From: Lysobacter_L cavernae
GTDB taxonomy: Bacteria; Pseudomonadota; Gammaproteobacteria; Xanthomonadales; Xanthomonadaceae
Length of the DNA: 64,000 nucleotides
NCBI RefSeq assembly: GCF_042648505.1
Contig: NZ_JBHRXK010000002.1
Coordinates: 310,001-374,000, forward strand
Direction: 5' to 3'
This document shows positions 63,111 through 64,000 of this stretch, piece after piece. Each line of letters starts with the position of its first letter. Position 1 is the first letter of the stretch. The position numbers and the translations under genes are program-made. The notes under the pieces are model-generated. The model saw only the letters and a program-made list of their open reading frames with translations. It was not told where the DNA came from and did not search any database.

Positions 63111-64000
63111 TCAGAGGATGTAGCGGCTCAGGTCCGGATCCTGCACCAGCTCGCCCAGGTGCGCGTCGACATAGGCGCGATCAATGCCGACCGCCTGGCC
63201 ACCGCGATCGGGGGCTTCGTAACTCAAGGTGTCGAGCAGGCGCTCGAGCACGGTATGCAGGCGGCGCGCGCCGATGTTCTCCTGGCGCTCGTTGACCTGC
63301 GCCGCGATCTCGGCGAGGCGATCGACGGCATCGGGCGTGAACGCCACCGCGACACCCTCGGTCTTGAGCAGCTCGATGTACTGCGTGATCAGCGCGGCCT
63401 TGGGCTCGGTGAGGATGCGGACGAAGTCGTCCTTGTTCAGCGCCGAGAGTTCCACCCGGATCGGGAAACGGCCCTGCAGCTCGGGGATCAGGTCGCTGGG
63501 CCTGGCCAGGTGGAACGCACCGGAAGCAATGAACAGGATGTGGTCGGTCTTGACCGCACCGTACTTGGTGCTCACGGTCGAACCTTCCACCAGCGGCAGC
63601 AGGTCGCGTTGCACGCCCTCGCGGCTGACATCGCCGCCGCCGACGTTCTCTCCGCGCTTGGCGACCTTGTCGATCTCGTCGATGAAGACGATCCCGTGCT
63701 GTTCGCAGGCTTCGATCGCGGCCTCGCGCACCTCGTCCTCGTTGACCAGCTTGCCGGCTTCATCTTCGGTCAGCTGCGCACGCGCGGCCTTGATCGCCAG
63801 TGTCTTCTTGTGGGTCTTGGCACCGGCCACCTGCGAGAACATCTGCCGCAGTTGCTGGCCCATCTCTTCCATGCCCGGCGGCGCCATGATGTCGACGCCG
63901 ACGTTGAGCGCGGTCTCGATCTCGATCTCACGCTCGTCGAGGGCACCGCTGCGCAGTTGTTTGCGCAGCTTGGCGCGGGTCTCGTTGTCGGCCGATGCGC
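63111..64000 (-). CDS. hslU: ATP-dependent protease ATPase subunit HslU, 5' end cut by window
   Basis: The minus-strand frame is open from the window edge to the stop at 63111, giving 296 residues and missing the N-terminus with Walker A. Visible parts: the I-domain (LRSGALDEREIEIETALNVG), Walker B GIVFIDEIDKVAKRG, SREGVQRDLLPLVEGSTVST (pore/sensor region), ELQGRFPIRVELSALNKDDF, and the C-terminal QENIGARRLHTVLERLL and DLSRYIL tail that activates HslV. It unfolds substrates for the HslV peptidase, whose gene would be expected upstream outside the window. Confidence 0.96.
   Translation of the reverse strand, partial: ASADNETRAKLRKQLRSGALDEREIEIETALNVGVDIMAPPGMEEMGQQLRQMFSQVAGAKTHKKTLAIKAARAQLTEDEAGKLVNEDEVREAAIEACEQHGIVFIDEIDKVAKRGENVGGGDVSREGVQRDLLPLVEGSTVSTKYGAVKTDHILFIASGAFHLARPSDLIPELQGRFPIRVELSALNKDDFVRILTEPKAALITQYIELLKTEGVAVAFTPDAVDRLAEIAAQVNERQENIGARRLHTVLERLLDTLSYEAPDRGGQAVGIDRAYVDAHLGELVQDPDLSRYIL

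Overview
The window looks like chromosomal DNA of a Xanthomonadaceae/Lysobacteraceae gammaproteobacterium (Xanthomonas, Lysobacter, Luteimonas or Pseudoxanthomonas type). The evidence is the high GC content, four TonB-dependent receptors of which three have the plug style typical of xanthomonads and caulobacters, short REP palindromes of the ATTCCCGC-GAAG-GCGGGAAT type, and the gene repertoire. No rRNA, tRNA, CRISPR array, phage or insertion sequence was seen.

Region 1 (1-19.8 kb) is a hemicellulose and galactose utilisation block. It holds a truncated GH74 xyloglucanase, a TonB-dependent receptor, two GH43 enzymes and a LysR-type regulator. These are followed by an oxidative (De Ley-Doudoroff type) galactose pathway: SDR dehydrogenase, KDPGal aldolase (dgoA), galactonate dehydratase (dgoD), SMP-30 lactonase and KDGal kinase (dgoK). 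A Na+/galactose-type SGLT symporter and a GH3 glucosidase lie on the opposite strand.

Region 2 (19.6-47 kb) is a large pectin CUT-type locus. A LacI regulator is followed by eda and kdgK. Two tandem TonB receptors come next, then pectate lyase PL1, pectinesterase CE8, a rhamnogalacturonan acetylesterase, two further alpha/beta esterases and a second PL1. A divergent operon then encodes an FAH-family hydratase, a three-component TRAP transporter, a PL10 lyase, a GH43 and a second LacI regulator. kduI, kduD and a periplasmic cupin close the block, facing a fourth TonB receptor. Extracellular and periplasmic lyases and esterases trim pectin, TonB receptors import oligomers, the TRAP system imports the acidic sugars, and KduI-KduD-KdgK-Eda bring them to pyruvate and glyceraldehyde-3-phosphate. 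No GH28, GH105 or uxaABC is present here, so only the unsaturated-uronate branch is visible.

Region 3 (50-64 kb) is ordinary chromosome: a lipoprotein/hydrolase/M1 aminopeptidase operon, an SDR, ubiE carrying a repeat-derived insertion, an EmrAB-like efflux pair, an ElaA-type acetyltransferase with a fungal-like cytosine deaminase, an AraC regulator, a HExxH exported protein, an OsmC protein and the 3' part of hslU.

The most notable non-coding signals are two sets of LacI-type operators whose half-sites differ (TGACAGC and TGACACC), a 14-bp sequence repeated near the LysR gene and the GH43 operon, and a 26-bp-spaced half-site array upstream of the first LacI gene.
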